Below are positions 9,515-19,638 of a stretch of DNA of 64,000 nt, in pieces. The notes under the pieces were generated by a model. The model saw nothing but the letters and a program-made list of their open reading frames with translations. It was not told where the DNA came from and made no database searches. The number at the start of each line of letters is the position of its first letter. Position 1 is the stretch's first letter. Location of the stretch: positions 3,066,001 through 3,130,000 of the forward strand of contig NZ_CP061768.1 of NCBI RefSeq assembly GCF_013624435.2. Direction: 5' to 3'. A program made the position numbers and the translations under genes. This DNA comes from Nocardioides campestrisoli. Lineage in GTDB: Bacteria; Actinomycetota; Actinomycetes; Propionibacteriales; Nocardioidaceae.

Positions 9515-10641
9515 CCGAGCTCCTGCGGTGCGTGCACCGCAACGGCCAGTGCGTTGAGCACCTCCGCGGTGCCGGGGCCGTAGCCCAGGACCAGCGAGTC
9601 AGCGATGTCCACGAACCGCTCGTTCTGTCCCGCCGGGGTGTTGGCCAGGGCCGGGAGCTTCTCCAGCAGCCCGTCGACGCCGCCCGTGGACTCCAGGCCC
9701 TTGGTCATCATCACCACCAGCTCGGGCGCCGCAGCCACCAGGCCCTCGGCGGTCACCGGGCGCATGCCCGACCAGCCGATCTCCTCGGCCACGTCGTAGG
9801 CCCCGACCGCGTCGATCAGGTCGTCGGCGCCCGACCCCTTGCCGAACATGTAGTAGACGCCGGCGTTGCCCCGGACGTAGAGGAATATCGTGCGCAGCCG
9901 CTGGCGCTCGTCGGCCGGGGCGATCTCGTCGATGTCGGCGCGCACCTGGGCGACCTCGTCGGCCACCCGCTCGACCAGCACCTCACCCGCGTCCGGGACG
10001 CCGAGCGCGCCGGCGACCATCCGGGTGAGCTCGTCGAGGTTGCCCAGGGAGCGCGAGGACTCCACCACGACGACGGGGATCCCGGACTCCCGCATCTGCA
10101 GCACCACGTCCCACGGGCCGAGCGAGGTGTCGGTGATGATCAGGGTCGGGTCCAGGTCCAGGATCGCCTCGGCGTTCAGCTCGTGCCCGCTGCCGGTGAC
10201 CAGGGGCAGGTCGGCGGCCTGGTCGAACTGGGTGGACAGGTCGCGCCCGACCAGCCGGTCCCCCAGCCCGAGCTCGAAGACGGTGCGCGCCAGGGTGCCG
10301 TGCAGGTCCAGGGCCAGGACCCGGGAGACGTCCTCGATCACCACCTCGGTGCCCTGCGCGTCGGTGAGCGTGACCGGGAGCGCGGGCGCCGGGTCCTCGG
10401 CGACCGGATCGAGGTCCGAGGCGGCCACGCCCGCACTGACCGGGCCGCGCCAGGCGCGAGGATCCTCGGCCGGCGTCACCTCCGAGATCGGAGGGGCGAC
10501 CGCGGCTCCCGACGCCGCGTCGTTCCCCGCGGCCCGGTCTGGTCCCTGGATGCCGCAACCGCCGGCGAGCGCGACAGCAGCCGCGACGGCGACCAGACGG
10601 GCGACCGGACCAGTGGCCGGACGGGCCAGTGACCTGGACAT
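9511..10641 (-). CDS. hmuT: Haem ABC transporter substrate-binding lipoprotein
   Basis: 376 residues with a lipoprotein signal (VALAGGC, Cys29). The mature part is a class III helical-backbone binding protein: VLALDLHGTLARTVFELGLGDRLVGR starts the N-lobe, and ADLPLVTGSGHELNAEAILDLDPTLIITD is the typical segment before the rigid helix. Haem-binding HmuT proteins use a His and a Tyr, one per lobe; His in SGHELN and a Tyr in the FLYVRGNAGVYYMFG region are candidates. GAGGAG lies 5 bases before the ATG. It is the first gene of the leftward operon, downstream of an iron box. Confidence 0.9.
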   Translation of the reverse strand: MSRSLARPATGPVARLVAVAAAVALAGGCGIQGPDRAAGNDAASGAAVAPPISEVTPAEDPRAWRGPVSAGVAASDLDPVAEDPAPALPVTLTDAQGTEVVIEDVSRVLALDLHGTLARTVFELGLGDRLVGRDLSTQFDQAADLPLVTGSGHELNAEAILDLDPTLIITDTSLGPWDVVLQMRESGIPVVVVESSRSLGNLDELTRMVAGALGVPDAGEVLVERVADEVAQVRADIDEIAPADERQRLRTIFLYVRGNAGVYYMFGKGSGADDLIDAVGAYDVAEEIGWSGMRPVTAEGLVAAAPELVVMMTKGLESTGGVDGLLEKLPALANTPAGQNERFVDIADSLVLGYGPGTAEVLNALAVAVHAPQELG

Positions 10642-10736
10642 CTCTACTCCTCGACAGGTGGTCGGACGCGGGTGGCGCGACCGAGGGGATCCGACTTCGC
10701 CCGAGATGAGAACCGCGGAGTCGACCCGGTGCGGGC

Positions 10737-10770
10737 TTAGGTTAGCCTAAGATCACTTAGGGTGCCCTAA
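10737..10770. promoter_or_regulatory. DtxR/IdeR-like iron box between hmuT and haem oxygenase
   Basis: TTAGGTTAGCCTAA (10737-10750) matches the left 14 bases of the DtxR/IdeR consensus, and TTAGGGTGCCCTAA (10757-10770) is a second close half-palindrome 6 bases away. The AT-rich block stands out from its surroundings. Its place between the divergent hmuT operon and the haem oxygenase gene suggests that both are repressed by an iron-loaded DtxR/IdeR family protein. That regulator is not encoded in the window. Confidence 0.82.
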
Positions 10771-10821
10771 TCACCCCCACGGCGGGCTCGGCCGCGCCCC
10801 ACCACGACGACCGGAGAACCC

Positions 10822-11493
10822 ATGACGATCCTCGACGCCCCCTCCACCCCCCGGCCGGCCCTCTCGGTCGCGTTCCGGGAGGGCTCCCAGCCCCAGCACG
10901 ACGCGGCGGAGAGCTCGACCTTCATCACCGACCTGATGGGCGGACGGGTCAACGAGGCGGGCTACGTCAACTACCTGCGCTCGCTGCGCCCGGTCTACGC
11001 CGCGCTGGAGGAGACCGCCCGGGAGCTCGCCGAGGACCCGCTGATCGCCCCGCTGCACGACCCGGCTCTGGAGCGGCTGGAGAGCCTGGACGCCGACCTG
11101 GAGTCCTGGCGCACCGGGGCTCCCGCCGAGGAGGCCTGCGCGGGCCGTGCCGCGCAGGCGTACGCCGCCGCCATCCGGGCCACCGTCGACCAGCCGGAGC
11201 GGTTCGTCGCCCACCACTACACGCGCTACCTCGGCGACCTCTCCGGCGGCCAGGCAATCGGCCGGATCCTCGACCGGGACTTCGCGCGGCAGGGCGCCGG
11301 GCTGAGCTTCTACCGGTTCGACTCGATCCCCAAGGTCAAGGTCTACAAGGACGGCTACCGGGAGCGGCTCGACGCACTGCCGCTGGACGCGGCGCAGCAG
11401 GTTGCGGCCGTCGAGGAGGTCCAGCACGCGTTCAGCCACAACCAGGCGGTCTTCGCCGAGCTGGCCCAGCACCTGGCGCTCTTCGCCCGCTGA
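10822..11493 (+). CDS. hmuO: Haem oxygenase (biliverdin-producing, HmuO type)
   Basis: 223 residues, the usual size of bacterial haem oxygenases. It opens haem to biliverdin, CO and Fe2+ in the cytosol. The N-terminal [12 protein letters not shown] holds the proximal haem ligand, His26 (His20 in the corynebacterial enzyme). [16 protein letters not shown] near residues 133-148 is the distal helix with the conserved glycines over the haem. Basic residues in [13 protein letters not shown] fit the propionate-binding region. CCGGAG stands 5 bases before the ATG. It is divergent from the importer and shares the iron box, so uptake and iron release should be co-regulated. Confidence 0.93.
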   Translation: MTILDAPSTPRPALSVAFREGSQPQHDAAESSTFITDLMGGRVNEAGYVNYLRSLRPVYAALEETARELAEDPLIAPLHDPALERLESLDADLESWRTGAPAEEACAGRAAQAYAAAIRATVDQPERFVAHHYTRYLGDLSGGQAIGRILDRDFARQGAGLSFYRFDSIPKVKVYKDGYRERLDALPLDAAQQVAAVEEVQHAFSHNQAVFAELAQHLALFAR

Positions 11494-11573
11494 GGCGCGG
11501 ACACCGGGCGAGGAGAGGTCCGCAGCACGGTCGGACCTCGGCGGGTTGGGCCGACCGGTGTAGGAATAGGGCC

Positions 11574-12071
11574 ATGGCTACCACTGCGCTCAAGGGCAAC
11601 CCCGTCCACACCGTCGGCGAACTGCCGGCCGTCGGCACCTCCGCTCCCGGCTGGGAGCTGGTCGGCGAGGGCCTCTCCTCCCTCACCCAGGCCGAGACCG
11701 AGGGCACCCGCGTGGTGCTCAACATCTTCCCCAGCGTCGACACCGGCATCTGCGCCAACAGCGTGCGCCGCTTCAACGAGCTCGCCGCGGAGCTCGACGA
11801 CACCGTGGTGATCAACGTCTCCAAGGACCTGCCGTTCGCCCAGGCCCGCTTCTGCGGCGCCGAGGGGATCGACAAGGTGAAGGTCGGCTCGGCCTTCCGG
11901 TCCACCTTCGGCGAGGACTACGGCATCACCCTGGCCGACGGGCCGATGGCCGGCCTGCTGGCCCGCGCGGTGGTCGTGCTCGACGCCGACGGCAAGGTGA
12001 CCTACACCCAGCTGGTCGACGAGATCACCACCGAGCCCGACTACGACGCGGCGCTCGCGGCCCTCTCCTGA
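11574..12071 (+). CDS. tpx: Thiol peroxidase (atypical 2-Cys peroxiredoxin)
   Basis: 165 residues, full length for Tpx. [16 protein letters not shown] places the peroxidatic cysteine at Cys60, and [16 protein letters not shown] gives the resolving Cys94, the spacing of the atypical 2-Cys Tpx class. Thr57 completes the PxxxT(S)xxC active-site pocket. The enzyme reduces alkyl and hydrogen peroxides using thioredoxin. A TAGGAAT box lies about 6 bases before the ATG, suggesting a leaderless or very short leader. It follows haem oxygenase on the same strand but with its own promoter and a hairpin after it. Confidence 0.93.
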   Translation: MATTALKGNPVHTVGELPAVGTSAPGWELVGEGLSSLTQAETEGTRVVLNIFPSVDTGICANSVRRFNELAAELDDTVVINVSKDLPFAQARFCGAEGIDKVKVGSAFRSTFGEDYGITLADGPMAGLLARAVVVLDADGKVTYTQLVDEITTEPDYDAALAALS

Positions 12072-12115
12072 GCTCCGTCCGCCGCGCCTGACCCCAGGCC
12101 CGGCACGCTCTTCCC

Positions 12116-12156
12116 CGGCCCCGCCCGGAGGCGCTCGACGCCCCTGGGCGGGGCCG
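12116..12156 (+). terminator. Hairpin after tpx
   Basis: An 11-base perfect GC stem (12116-12126 with 12146-12156) closes a 19-base loop between tpx and the mutase gene. There is no T-tract, as is common in actinobacteria. Confidence 0.5.
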
Positions 12157-12169
12157 TGCGTCGTCGCGC

Positions 12170-12175
12170 TACCGT
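12170..12175 (+). promoter_or_regulatory. Leaderless -10 element for the phosphosugar mutase gene
   Basis: TACCGT is 6 bases before the ATG at 12182, with no ribosome binding site. Confidence 0.5.
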
Positions 12176-12181
12176 GCGTGC

Positions 12182-13840
12182 ATGACGCACGACGCCGAGA
12201 CCGCAGACCTCCTCGCCCGCGCCCGCGCCTGGGCCGCCGAGGACCCCGACGAGGCGACCCGGGCCGAGCTGGAGGCGATCATCGCCGAGGTCGAGGCCGG
12301 CAGCGACGCCGCCGACCTGGCCGACCGGTTCCGCGGGCCCCTCGAGTTCGGCACCGCCGGCCTGCGCGGTGCCCTGGGTGCCGGCCCGCACCGGATGAAC
12401 CGGGTGGTCGTCCTCCGCGCCGCCGCGGGCCTGGCGGCGTACCTGCGCGAGCAGGGTGCCGTCGACGACTCCTCGGTGGTGATCGGCTACGACGCCCGGC
12501 ACAACTCCGACGTCTTCGCCCGCGACACCGCCGAGGTGATGACCGGCGCCGGGCTGCGCGCCCTCCTGCTCCCCCGGCCCCTGCCCACCCCCGTCCTCGC
12601 CTACGCCATCCGCGAGCTGGGCTGCGTGGCCGGGGTGATGGTGACGGCCAGCCACAACCCCCCGCAGGACAACGGCTACAAGGTCTACCTGGGTGACGGC
12701 AGCCAGATCGTGCCGCCGGCCGACACCGGGATCGCGGCCCACATCGCCGCGGTCGGGCCGGTGGGCGAGATCCCCCGCGGCCGACCCGGCACGGTGCTCG
12801 GCGAGGAGGTCGTCGACCGCTACCTGGACACCGTCGCCGACCTCGCGGGCGACGGCCCGCGCGACCTGGAGATCGTCTACACCCCGCTGCACGGCGTCGG
12901 CGGCGCCTCGGTGGTGCAGGTGCTGGAGACCGCCGGCTTCGACGCCCCGCTGGTGGTGGAGCAGCAGGAGGAGCCGGACCCCGACTTCCCGACCGTCGCC
13001 TTCCCCAACCCCGAGGAGCCCGGTGCGCTCGACCTGGCGCTCGCCCTCGCCCAGGAGCGCGGCGCCGACCTGGTGGTCGCCAACGACCCGGACGCCGACC
13101 GGTGCGCCGCCGCCGTGCCCGGACCGCACGGCTGGCGGATGCTGCGCGGCGACGAGGCCGGCGCGCTGCTCGCCCGGCACCTGCTCGCGCAGGGGCGCCC
13201 CGGGGTCTACGCGACGTCGATCGTCTCCTCCTCGCTGCTCGGCACGATGGCCCGCGCAGCCGGCCAGCCGCACGCCGAGACCCTGACCGGCTTCAAGTGG
13301 ATCGGCCGCCTCGAGGGCCTGGCCTACGGGTACGAGGAGGCCCTGGGCTACTGCGTCGACCCCGAGCACGTGCGCGACAAGGACGGGGTCTCGGCGCTGC
13401 TGCTGCTCTGCGAGATCGCGGCCGCGGCGAAGGCCGAGGGCCGGACGCTGATCGACCTGCTCGACGACATCGCGAGCGAGTTCGGGCTGCACGCGACCGA
13501 CCAGCTCTCGGTCCGGTTCGCCGACGTCGCCGGGATCGACGCGGCCATGGACCGGCTCCGCGGCAACCCGCCCACCAGCCTCGGCGGGCTGGCCGTGGAG
13601 CGGGTGGAGGACCTGGCGCAGGGCTCCGCCCAGCTGCCCCCGACCGACGGGCTGCGCTACACCCTCGCGGAGGGTGCGCGGGTGATCGTGCGCCCCTCGG
13701 GCACCGAGCCGAAGGTGAAGTGCTACCTGGAGGTCGTCGTCCCGGTGACGCCGGACGACGGGGTGGACGCCGCACGGATCGCAGCGGCCGGCCGGCTGGA
13801 CGCGATCAAGGCGGACGTCCGCACCGCCGCGGGGCTGTGA
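12182..13840 (+). CDS. Alpha-D-phosphohexomutase family enzyme (phosphomannomutase/phosphoglucomutase; likely phosphopentomutase role)
   Basis: 552 residues with the four domains of the family in order. FGTAGLRGALGAGPHRMN (sugar-phosphate entry) is near residue 57. VTASHNPPQDNGYKVY near 154 carries the catalytic phosphoserine, and NDPDADR near 300 binds Mg2+. The substrate-specificity loop GYEEALGYC is near 381, and RPSGTEPKVKCYLE near the end binds phosphate. Length and motifs match the actinobacterial PgmB/ManB group. It lies between tpx and deoC; the neighbouring deoC and the punA/deoA pair suggest that it converts (deoxy)ribose-1-phosphate to the 5-phosphate. That role is inferred from context, since no classical deoB is in the window. 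Confidence 0.85.
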   Translation: MTHDAETADLLARARAWAAEDPDEATRAELEAIIAEVEAGSDAADLADRFRGPLEFGTAGLRGALGAGPHRMNRVVVLRAAAGLAAYLREQGAVDDSSVVIGYDARHNSDVFARDTAEVMTGAGLRALLLPRPLPTPVLAYAIRELGCVAGVMVTASHNPPQDNGYKVYLGDGSQIVPPADTGIAAHIAAVGPVGEIPRGRPGTVLGEEVVDRYLDTVADLAGDGPRDLEIVYTPLHGVGGASVVQVLETAGFDAPLVVEQQEEPDPDFPTVAFPNPEEPGALDLALALAQERGADLVVANDPDADRCAAAVPGPHGWRMLRGDEAGALLARHLLAQGRPGVYATSIVSSSLLGTMARAAGQPHAETLTGFKWIGRLEGLAYGYEEALGYCVDPEHVRDKDGVSALLLLCEIAAAAKAEGRTLIDLLDDIASEFGLHATDQLSVRFADVAGIDAAMDRLRGNPPTSLGGLAVERVEDLAQGSAQLPPTDGLRYTLAEGARVIVRPSGTEPKVKCYLEVVVPVTPDDGVDAARIAAAGRLDAIKADVRTAAGL

Positions 13841-13853
13841 GGGGCCCCGACCT

Positions 13854-13859
13854 TATGCT
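13854..13859 (+). promoter_or_regulatory. Leaderless -10 element for deoC
   Basis: TATGCT is 6 bases before the GTG at 13866 and no ribosome binding site is present. Confidence 0.55.
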
Positions 13860-13865
13860 GGGGGC

Positions 13866-14870
13866 GTGACTGCCACTTCTGCCTCAACGACGAGTGCAGG
13901 CCCGGCGGGCGCCGACCTCACGGCCCGCTTCGGCGACGTCGTCGGCTCCGACGCCTCCCTGCGCCGCTTCCTGCACGGACTCCCCGGGGTCGACCAGGTC
14001 GGGTGCGAGGCCCGCGCCGCCGCCCTCGGCACCCGCTCGGTCAAGGCCGAGGCGAAGGCCGTGGCCCTCGACCTCGCGATCCGGATGGTCGACCTGACCA
14101 CGCTGGAGGGGATGGACACCCCCGGCAAGGTGCGCGCGCTGGCCTCCAAGGCGATGCGTCCCGACCCGGCCGACCCGTCCTGCCCCTCCGTCGCCGCCGT
14201 CTGCGTCTACCCCGACCTGGTCGAGGTCGCGAAGGAGACCCTGGGCGACTCCGGCGTGCACGTGGCGGCCGTGGCCACCTCGTTCCCCAGCGGCCGGGCC
14301 GCCCTCGAGATCAAGCTCGCCGACGTCCGCGCGGCGGTCGCCGCCGGTGCCGACGAGATCGACATGGTCATCGACCGGGGCGCGTTCCTCTCCGGGCGCT
14401 ACCTGCAGGTCTTCGAGGAGATCGTCGCCACCCGCGAGGCCTGCGCCCGCCCCGGCGGCGAGGACGCGCACCTCAAGGTCATCTTCGAGACCGGCGAGCT
14501 GCAGACCTACGACAACGTCCGGCGCGCCAGCTGGCTGGCGATGATGGCCGGGGCGCACTTCATCAAGACCTCCACCGGCAAGGTCCAGCCCGCCGCGACC
14601 CTCCCGGTCACGCTGGTGATGCTCGAGGCGGTCCGCGACTTCCGCGAGCAGACCGGGCAGATGGTCGGCGTGAAGCCGGCCGGAGGCATCCGCACCGCCA
14701 AGGACGCCATCAAGTACCTGGTGATGGTCAACGAGACCTGCGGCGCCGACTGGCTCGACCCGGACTGGTTCCGGTTCGGCGCCTCCACGCTGCTCAACGA
14801 CCTGCTGATGCAGCGCACCAAGATGACCACCGGCCGCTACTCCGGCCCCGACTACTTCACCCTGGACTGA
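13866..14870 (+). CDS. deoC: Deoxyribose-phosphate aldolase
   Basis: 334 residues, the longer DeoC form that resembles the eukaryotic enzyme rather than the short 220-residue type. It splits 2-deoxyribose-5-phosphate into glyceraldehyde-3-phosphate and acetaldehyde. HFIKTSTGKVQPAAT near residues 231-245 contains the Schiff-base lysine, GVKPAGGIRT near 272 the second catalytic lysine, and DEIDMVIDRG near 165 the conserved aspartate. It ends 7 bases before the aldehyde dehydrogenase gene, so acetaldehyde release and oxidation are probably encoded in one transcript. Confidence 0.94.
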   Translation: MTATSASTTSAGPAGADLTARFGDVVGSDASLRRFLHGLPGVDQVGCEARAAALGTRSVKAEAKAVALDLAIRMVDLTTLEGMDTPGKVRALASKAMRPDPADPSCPSVAAVCVYPDLVEVAKETLGDSGVHVAAVATSFPSGRAALEIKLADVRAAVAAGADEIDMVIDRGAFLSGRYLQVFEEIVATREACARPGGEDAHLKVIFETGELQTYDNVRRASWLAMMAGAHFIKTSTGKVQPAATLPVTLVMLEAVRDFREQTGQMVGVKPAGGIRTAKDAIKYLVMVNETCGADWLDPDWFRFGASTLLNDLLMQRTKMTTGRYSGPDYFTLD

Positions 14871-14877
14871 GGCACAC

Positions 14878-16337
<1,460 letters not shown>

Positions 16338-16341
<4 letters not shown>

Positions 16342-17222
16342 GCCCCACGACACCCGGCCGCGCCACCGTGCGCAAGACGGCCAAGCTCTACATCGGCGGG
16401 GCGTTCCCGCGCTCCGAGTCCGGTCACTCCTACGTCGTCACCGACTCGAAGGGGAACTTCGTGGCCAACGCGTCGAAGGCGTCCCGCAAGGACGCGCGGG
16501 ACGCCGTGCAGGCGGCGCGCAAGGCGTTCGGCGGCTGGTCCGCGCGTACGGCGTACAACCGTGGGCAGGTGGTCTACCGGATCGCCGAGATCATGGAGGA
16601 CCGCCGCCCCCAGCTGGTCGAGGCCGTCCGGCAGGCCGAGGGCCTGAACGCCAAGCAGGCCGACCAGGTCGTCGACGAGGCCGTGGACCGCGTGGTCTGG
16701 TACGCCGGCTGGGCCGACAAGATCACCCAGGTGGAGGGCTCCGCCAACCCGGTGGCCGGCCCCTACTTCAACCTCTCCAGCCCCGAGCCGACCGGCGTGG
16801 TCGCGGTGGTGGCCCCGCAGCGGTCCTCGCTGCTCGGGCTGGTCTCGGTGATCGCCCCGGTGATCGTGACCGGCAACACCGCGGTCGTGCTCGCCTCCGA
16901 GGAGCGGCCGCTGCCGGCGGTGCTGCTCGGCGAGGTCATGGCGACCTCCGACGTCCCCGGCGGGGTGGTCAACCTGCTCACCGGCCCCTGGCGCGACACC
17001 GCGCCGTGGCTGGCCGGGCACATGGACGTCAACGCCCTGGACCTGACCGGCGTGGCCGGTGACCCCGAGGCCGCCATCGCCTACGAGCAGGCGGCCGCGG
17101 AGAACCTCAAGCGGGTGCTGCGCGCCCCGGCCGCCGAGCCGGACTGGCTGGGGGACCAGGGCACCGAGCGGATGACGCGGTTCCTGGAGACCAAGACCGT
17201 CTGGCACCCGATCGGCATCTGA
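16338..17222 (+). CDS. Truncated, non-catalytic aldehyde dehydrogenase paralogue (ALDH16 C-half-like)
   Basis: 294 residues starting with a GTG that overlaps the stop of the full-length ALDH. Only the N-terminal coenzyme-binding region of an ALDH is recognisable (LYIGGAFPRSESG, then RKAFGGWSARTAYNRGQVVYRIAEIME, then VWYAGWADKI). The PWNF motif is replaced by APQRS, and the protein ends before the catalytic cysteine would occur. It cannot be an active dehydrogenase alone. The reading frame is intact and coupled to the active gene, so it is probably a structural subunit, comparable to the second domain of the two-domain ALDH16 proteins. Confidence 0.82.
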
Positions 17223-17232
17223 CCCCGCGGGC

Positions 17233-18858
17233 TCAGCGCGACATCAGGGCCTGGGCGAAGACGTCCAGGATGTCGCGCGGGTCCTCGGCCAGGAACGCCT
17301 GGCCGCGGGTGGCCTGGGAGATCTTGGTCAGCGCCGGCATGTCCGCGTCCGTGCTGATCCCGACCGAGATGATCCGCACCGGGCGGTCGGGGTCCTGCGC
17401 CTGCTCGAGCTCCTTGAGCAGCTGCTCCAGCGACATCGAGCCCGGGTCGTCGTTGGCGCCGTCGGACAGCAGGATCACCGCGTTGAAGAAGCTCTTGTCG
17501 TAGGCGCGGACCGCCTTCTGGTAGGCCGCCAGGGTGGTGTCGTAGAGACCGGTGCCGCCCTGGGTGATCGACTTGAGCACCGGGATCCGCTTGCGCAGGT
17601 ACTCCAGGTGGGTGGTGCCCCGGGTGGTCTCGGCCAGGCGGCGCATCGGCGCGATCTCGCGCCAGTCCTGACCCGGGCCGCCCTGGTCGATGGAGAAGGC
17701 CCACATCCCGATCCGGGCGTGCTTGGGGAAGACCCCGAGGGCGGTGAGCGCGGCGTCCACCGCGAGATCGACCCGGGTCTCGCCGTCCCCGGCGGGGAAG
17801 TCCATGGACCCCGACGCGTCGAAGACGGCGAGCAGGCTGGAGGGGACGGTGAGGACACCCCAGGCGCCGAGCACGGCGTCGAACTGCTCGACCGGGGGCT
17901 CCGCGAGGAGCGCCACCTCGCCCATCCCACGCCCCGCGATGGGAGCCCCGTCCGGGGTGCGCAGGCCGGACTCGGCGAGCGCGGCGATCCCCTTCTCGGA
18001 GGCGAACCAGCCGGCGAGCCGGTCGGCCACGTCGCCGGAGTCGACCGACCCGGTGCCTGCCTGCACCATCGGGAAGGTCAGACGCGGCGCGCCGGTCCGG
18101 GGGGTGAGGATCTTGAGGTTGGCCACGCCTGCGCCACGGGTGAGCAGCTCCTGCTCGGTGGCCGGGATCAGCCGGGTGTAGGTGGCCGAGATGTCGTCGA
18201 GCGCCGCACGCTCAGCGGCACCCTCGGCGCTGCGCATCCCGTAGGACTGGGCAGCGGTGACCACGGCCGCCTCCGCGCGCTGCACCTCCGGTCCGGCCAG
18301 CTCGGCCTCGAGGCGCGGCGCCACCAGGGCCAGCGCGCTCGCACTGTCGGACTTCGGGTCGCCGAGCACCAGGCGGTCGGCCTCGAGGGCCCGCAGCCAC
18401 GACTCAGGGCGCTCGCTGGTCGGGCCGCCGGCCAGACCGACCGGGGTGACCGCGAGAGACGGGACCAGGGTGGTGGTGGAGATGCCGATGCGGGACAGCC
18501 GCTCCACCCGGGCGGTGGTGTCGGCGATCCACAGGTCGGGGCGTCCGCCGTTGAAGAACGAGTCCTCGACCTCGGCCGGGCTCTCCACCCGGACCTCGGC
18601 CGGGAAGCAGCCGTCGTCGTCGGAGAGCTCGCTCACCGCGCGCTGCGCCGCCAGCTCCATCGCCGGGACCACGCTGATCACCACGGGCGTGTACTGCGGG
18701 CAGTCGTCGGCGTCCGCCGCCCCCGTGCCCCCCAGTCCGGGGCCGAGCGCGACCCAGCTGACCCCCGCGACCGCGAGAACCAGGATGCCGACGAGCAGCA
18801 CGGGCGAGAGCCCGCTGCGCTCCTGGGACTTGCTGTGCGCATGGCGACCGGAGCCCAT
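17233..18858 (-). CDS. Membrane-anchored substrate-binding-like protein with VWA domain
   Basis: 541 residues from the ATG at 18858, which is preceded by AGGGAGG; a start 13 codons upstream has no such site. A short basic N-terminus and one hydrophobic helix (residues 20-40) anchor the protein outside the membrane. Residues 55-320 resemble an extracellular solute-binding protein (VVISVVPAMELAAQRAVSEL, FFNGGRPDLWIAD, then FPMVQAGTG). A von Willebrand A domain follows, with the MIDAS motif DASGS at about 347-351 and a later AVILLSDGAND strand. Such fusions are common in actinobacteria, without a proven ligand. It converges on the ALDH gene with only 10 bases between. Confidence 0.8.
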   Translation of the reverse strand: MGSGRHAHSKSQERSGLSPVLLVGILVLAVAGVSWVALGPGLGGTGAADADDCPQYTPVVISVVPAMELAAQRAVSELSDDDGCFPAEVRVESPAEVEDSFFNGGRPDLWIADTTARVERLSRIGISTTTLVPSLAVTPVGLAGGPTSERPESWLRALEADRLVLGDPKSDSASALALVAPRLEAELAGPEVQRAEAAVVTAAQSYGMRSAEGAAERAALDDISATYTRLIPATEQELLTRGAGVANLKILTPRTGAPRLTFPMVQAGTGSVDSGDVADRLAGWFASEKGIAALAESGLRTPDGAPIAGRGMGEVALLAEPPVEQFDAVLGAWGVLTVPSSLLAVFDASGSMDFPAGDGETRVDLAVDAALTALGVFPKHARIGMWAFSIDQGGPGQDWREIAPMRRLAETTRGTTHLEYLRKRIPVLKSITQGGTGLYDTTLAAYQKAVRAYDKSFFNAVILLSDGANDDPGSMSLEQLLKELEQAQDPDRPVRIISVGISTDADMPALTKISQATRGQAFLAEDPRDILDVFAQALMSR

Positions 18859-19005
18859 GGCGATCCTCCCTCGACCCGGCTCCTGCCGCCGGAACACCTG
18901 ACCTGCCGGTGACCACGAGAAAACCGACGGTAATGACTATCTGCCGCGGTGAGGATACGTGTCCAGACCACCGGACTCGGTTTCTTTACCGAAATCCGTC
19001 TCAGG

Positions 19006-19011
19006 CACAAT
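19006..19011 (+). promoter_or_regulatory. Possible leaderless -10 element for the uridine kinase-like gene
   Basis: CACAAT is 6 bases before the GTG at 19018. It departs from TANNNT at the first base, so support is moderate, but it favours this start over the in-frame GTG at 18949. Confidence 0.35.
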
Positions 19012-19017
19012 GAGCGG

Positions 19018-19638
19018 GTGCGCGCCCGGGTGATCGTCCTGGCCGGCCCTTCGGGCGCCGGCAAGTCCCGCCTCGCCGAACGGCTCGGCCTGCCGGTGCT
19101 GCGGCTCGACGACTTCTACCGCGCCGCCGACGACCCCGAGATGCCCCGTCTCAGCTCCGGGTCCGACGCCGGGATGGTCGACTGGGACGACCCGGCGTCG
19201 TGGGACCAGGAGGCCGCCGTGGCCGCGATCGCCCGGCTCTCGGCCGAGGGCCGCGCCGAGGTCCCCGTCTACTCGATCCCCGACAACCGGGCCATCGGCA
19301 CCCAGCTGCTCGACCTGCACGGCGAGCGGTTCTTCGTCGCGGAGGGGATCTTCGCCGCCGAGGTGGTGGCTCCCGTCCGCGGCCTCGGCCTGCTGGCGGC
19401 GGCGTACTGCGTGCGCCAGCACCCGCTCGTCACGTTCTGGCGGCGGCTCGCCCGGGACCTGCGCGAGCACCGGAAGGCGCCGGCGGTGCTGGTCCGGCGG
19501 GGGTTCGCGCTGATGCGCGCCCAGGGCAGGGTGGTCGACCACGCGGTCGACCGCGGCTGCGTCGCCCTCACCCCGCAGCAGGGGTGGCAGGCCGTGCACG
19601 AGCTGACCGGCGGCGCGCCGGGCGTCCAGGTCGGATGA
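19018..19638 (+). CDS. Uridine kinase-like P-loop ATPase
   Basis: 206 residues from the GTG at 19018; an in-frame GTG at 18949 would add 23 residues with no homology-like content. Walker A GPSGAGKS begins nine residues in, as in uridine/cytidine kinases. LRLDDFYRAADDPEMP near residue 28 is the conserved substrate-binding DDFY segment. VDWDDPASWD, VPVYSIPDN and VAEGIFAAE also match the bacterial uridine-kinase-like family. It would phosphorylate uridine or a related nucleoside, which fits the nucleoside genes to its right. It overlaps the next gene by 4 bases. Confidence 0.72.
   Translation: MRARVIVLAGPSGAGKSRLAERLGLPVLRLDDFYRAADDPEMPRLSSGSDAGMVDWDDPASWDQEAAVAAIARLSAEGRAEVPVYSIPDNRAIGTQLLDLHGERFFVAEGIFAAEVVAPVRGLGLLAAAYCVRQHPLVTFWRRLARDLREHRKAPAVLVRRGFALMRAQGRVVDHAVDRGCVALTPQQGWQAVHELTGGAPGVQVG

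Noticed and set aside
10737..10770. Reading the iron box region as two ordinary -10/-35 promoters only
   Set aside because: The TTAGG/CCTAA symmetry matches the DtxR/IdeR site and the flanking genes are haem-iron genes. Promoters may still overlap it.
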